Positions 12,560-14,580 of a stretch of DNA of 14,580 nucleotides are shown in pieces. Made by a program: the position numbers and the translations under genes. Source of the DNA: Rhodospirillales bacterium (lineage in GTDB: Bacteria > Pseudomonadota > Alphaproteobacteria > QKFK01 > SZUA-500); assembly GCA_003252195.1 (NCBI GenBank), contig QKFK01000068.1, positions 1-14,580 on the forward strand, given 5' to 3'. How positions within the stretch are numbered: position 1 is the first letter of the stretch; each line of letters starts with the position of its first letter. Below the pieces are notes generated by a model. That model saw only the letters and a program-made list of their open reading frames with translations. It was not told where the DNA came from and ran no database searches.

Positions 12560-14113
12560 ATGTTGGAATCCGCAGTTAATTTATCAAGATTACAATTTGC
12601 CTTAACCGCGATGTATCACTTTTTATTTGTGCCTTTAACTCTAGGGCTTGTTTTTGTAATGGCAATTATGGAAACCGTGTATGTTAAAACAGGCAAAGAG
12701 ATTTGGCGTGATATGGTTAAATTCTGGAGTAAACTCTTTGGTATTAACTTTGCTATGGGCGTTGCAACAGGAATTACGCTAGAGTTTCAGTTTGGTACAA
12801 ACTGGGCTTATTATTCACATTATGTTGGTGATATATTTGGCGTGCCATTAGCAATTGAAGGAATGATGGCGTTCTTCTTAGAATCTACCTTTGTTGGTTT
12901 GTTCTTCTTCGGCTGGGATAAATTATCTAAAAAAGCTCACTGTATTGTTACGTGGTTAGTGGCAATTGGCTCATCTTTATCTGCATTGTGGATTATGGTT
13001 GCAAATGGCTTTATGCAAAACCCTGTAGGGGCTCAGTTTAATCCAGATACAATGCGTATGGAATTAACATCTATTGGTGATGTATTCTTTAATCCTGTAG
13101 CTCAAACCGTGTTTTCTCACACCACATTAGCTGGTTATGTAACAGGCTCAATGTTTGTGATGGCTATTTCTGCTTGGTATTTATTGCGCGGACGCAATGT
13201 TGAATTTGCTAAAAGATCATTGTTTGTAGCGTCTGTGTTTGGTTTGATTACACTTCTTGGTACAATATATTTGGGCGATGAAAATGGTCGTAATGTATAT
13301 CGTTATCAAAGAGAAAAACTAGCTGCTATGGAGGCTATGTGGGAAACACATCCTGCTCCAGCTCCGCTCGTTGTGATGGCTATTCCTTCAAATAAAGAGA
13401 AAAAGAATTATTTAGAAGTAAAAATTCCATGGCTTGTTGGTTTGTTGAATACACATTCTTTTGATACTGTGATTCCTGGTATTGACCAACTTGTAGAAGA
13501 AAATAAATTTAAAATTATTAAAGCGCTTAATGTTTATATGGCGTTAGAGACATATAGAGAAAATCCAGAGGAAAACCGTGTTTTAAGAGATTATCTAACT
13601 GAGAATGGTAACATTTTGGGTTATGCATTACTTCTTAAAAAATATACAGATGACCCTCTTAAGGCAACAGATGAAATGATTGAAAAAGCTGCATGGGATA
13701 CAATTCCTAATGTGTTTGCATTGTTCTTTGCTTTTAGAATTATGATGGGGGCTGGTGTTGCTATGCTCGGTATTATCGCTCTTAGCTTGTTCTTCCAGCT
13801 TAGAGGTAAAATACCGCCAAAATTAGTGCTTTGGGGTGTGTTTATGTCATTGCCATTACCATGGATAGCAAATGAGTTTGGTTGGTTGGTAACAGAATAT
13901 GGACGTCAGCCATGGACAATTAGAGGGGTGTTGCCTACGGCTGTTAGTGCTTCAACCGTATCTGCCGAGAATGTGATTTTTACATTAGTGAGCTTTATAT
14001 TGCTTTACACAACATTGGCAGTTGTTGATTTGGTTCTTTTAATTAAATACGCCAAAATGGGCCCAGAAAAAGCCATTGGCAACGATGATAAAATAGCTGT
14101 GGAGGCACAATAA
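12560..14113 (+). CDS. cydA: Cytochrome bd quinol oxidase subunit I
   Basis: The catalytic subunit of the bd-type oxidase, which oxidises quinol and reduces oxygen to water at high affinity without pumping protons. In its 517 residues the haem ligands are all present by alignment: His20 (b595; E. coli His19), His187 and Met395 (b558), with Glu100 and Glu108 in LAIEGMMAFFLESTFVG. The quinol-site Lys253 and Glu258 lie in EKLAAMEAMWETHP, and GRQPW (448-452) is conserved. About nine membrane helices are expected. The length and the long stretch between residues 250 and 385 match the long-Q-loop (E. coli) type, not the short one. GGAGA at 12546-12550, nine bases before the ATG, supports the start. 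The stop overlaps the cydB ATG by one base. Confidence 0.98.
   Translation: MLESAVNLSRLQFALTAMYHFLFVPLTLGLVFVMAIMETVYVKTGKEIWRDMVKFWSKLFGINFAMGVATGITLEFQFGTNWAYYSHYVGDIFGVPLAIEGMMAFFLESTFVGLFFFGWDKLSKKAHCIVTWLVAIGSSLSALWIMVANGFMQNPVGAQFNPDTMRMELTSIGDVFFNPVAQTVFSHTTLAGYVTGSMFVMAISAWYLLRGRNVEFAKRSLFVASVFGLITLLGTIYLGDENGRNVYRYQREKLAAMEAMWETHPAPAPLVVMAIPSNKEKKNYLEVKIPWLVGLLNTHSFDTVIPGIDQLVEENKFKIIKALNVYMALETYRENPEENRVLRDYLTENGNILGYALLLKKYTDDPLKATDEMIEKAAWDTIPNVFALFFAFRIMMGAGVAMLGIIALSLFFQLRGKIPPKLVLWGVFMSLPLPWIANEFGWLVTEYGRQPWTIRGVLPTAVSASTVSAENVIFTLVSFILLYTTLAVVDLVLLIKYAKMGPEKAIGNDDKIAVEAQ
14101..14105 (+). promoter_or_regulatory. Ribosome binding site of cydB
   Basis: GGAGG inside the last codons of cydA lies seven bases before the cydB ATG at 14113. 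It fixes the start of cydB, whose ATG shares its A with the cydA stop (TAATG). Confidence 0.8.
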
Positions 14114-14580
14114 TGGTTGCAGATTTACCTTTAGACTATGAAACATTACGCGTTATTTGGTGGATGTTGTTAGGCGTTTTAATTATTGGTTTTGCCGTAA
14201 CTGATGGTTTTGATATGGGTGTTGGTATGTTGATGCCTTTTGTGGGTAAAACAGATGTTGAACGCAGAGTGGCTATTAACACTGTTGGTCCTGTGTGGGA
14301 AGGTAACCAAGTTTGGTTTATCTTAGGCGGTGGTGCAATATTCGCTGCTTTCCCATTGGTTTATGCAGTGGCGTTTTCTGGCTTCTATATCGCGTTATTC
14401 TTAGCCTTGGTAGCATTTATCATTCGCCCAGGTGGCTTTACATTCCGCAACAAAATTGAGCACCCTAAATGGCGTGCTACATGGGATTGGGTTCTTTTTG
14501 TTGGTGGCTTTGTTCCAACATTAATTATCGGAGTGGCTTTTGGTAATGTTCTTTTGGGTGTTCCGTTCGTTATGGATAGC
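14113..14580 (+). CDS. cydB: Cytochrome bd quinol oxidase subunit II (3' end missing)
   Basis: The first 156 codons of CydB, which pairs with CydA in the inner membrane and is needed for haem assembly and stability. The frame is open to the right edge of the window, so over half of the usual length of about 380 residues is missing. Visible family features are LDYETLRVIWWMLLG at the start, VTDGFDMGVGMLMPFVG (30-46, with the conserved DGFD), RRVAINTVGPVWEGNQVWF with GGGAIFAAFP after it, and FIIRPGGFTFRNKI. Four membrane helices are visible in this part. The start is fixed by GGAGG at 14101-14105 and the one-base overlap with the cydA stop, typical of strict cydAB co-translation. Whether cydX or the cydDC exporter genes follow cannot be seen. 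Confidence 0.97.
   Translation, partial: MVADLPLDYETLRVIWWMLLGVLIIGFAVTDGFDMGVGMLMPFVGKTDVERRVAINTVGPVWEGNQVWFILGGGAIFAAFPLVYAVAFSGFYIALFLALVAFIIRPGGFTFRNKIEHPKWRATWDWVLFVGGFVPTLIIGVAFGNVLLGVPFVMDS

Noticed and set aside
12338..14580. A new or composite respiratory system around cydAB
   Set aside because: CydA and CydB carry every expected motif and the standard one-base overlap. Only the small leading gene is unusual, so it is reported alone.
1..14580. Defence system, prophage, insertion sequence, CRISPR array or tRNA
   Set aside because: No transposase, integrase, phage or nuclease-helicase gene, no regularly spaced repeat and no cloverleaf-like sequence was seen; nearly all of the window is filled by core genes.

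Overview
The window is a stretch of low-GC (roughly 35-37% by eye) bacterial chromosome, almost certainly from an alphaproteobacterium. Three things point there: a DivK-type single-domain response regulator at the left edge, a DprA with the alphaproteobacterial-style N-terminus (WLRLIRSENVGP), and the gene block plsY-dprA-topA-rnr followed by rpmG, an arrangement I recall from many alphaproteobacteria. I cannot name a genus. Base and codon use look even across the window, and I see no insertion sequence, prophage, tRNA, rRNA or CRISPR array.

Layout, left to right. (1) Positions 1-293, plus strand: the 3' end of divK, with a weak terminator behind it. (2) Positions 294-617: a 324-base gene-free gap with a perfect 9-bp palindrome and a second stem-loop. 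(3) Positions 618-1031, minus strand: a small two-pass membrane protein I do not recognise, with its own plausible promoter. (4) Positions 1176-1343, minus strand: rpmG (ribosomal protein L33), a 55-codon gene flanked by a promoter and a good rho-independent terminator. (5) Positions 1405-9721, minus strand: a tightly spaced run plsY, dprA, topA, rnr and an exported S41/CtpA-type protease (gaps of 5, 11, 33 and 57 bases). (6) Positions 9819-12190, minus strand: a second run of a nucleoside hydrolase, a short L,D-transpeptidase-fold protein and dusA, with a 6-base gap and a 4-base overlap. (7) Positions 12333-14580, plus strand and divergent: a small membrane protein resembling CydP/DUF4492, then cydA and the start of cydB, encoding a cytochrome bd quinol oxidase.

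Together the genes cover cell-cycle signalling (DivK), phospholipid synthesis (PlsY), DNA uptake or recombination and supercoiling (DprA, TopA), RNA decay (RNase R), envelope proteolysis and possibly peptidoglycan work (CtpA-like protease, YkuD protein), tRNA modification (DusA), nucleoside salvage, and high-affinity oxygen respiration (CydAB). The bd oxidase suggests growth at low oxygen at least part of the time.

This is mainly a core-genome region and I found no convincing undescribed multi-gene system. The points most worth a second look are the small protein ahead of cydA, the His-to-Tyr change in the nucleoside hydrolase active-site motif, a hairpin between topA and rnr built from a Shine-Dalgarno sequence and its complement, and the unrecognised 137-residue membrane protein.
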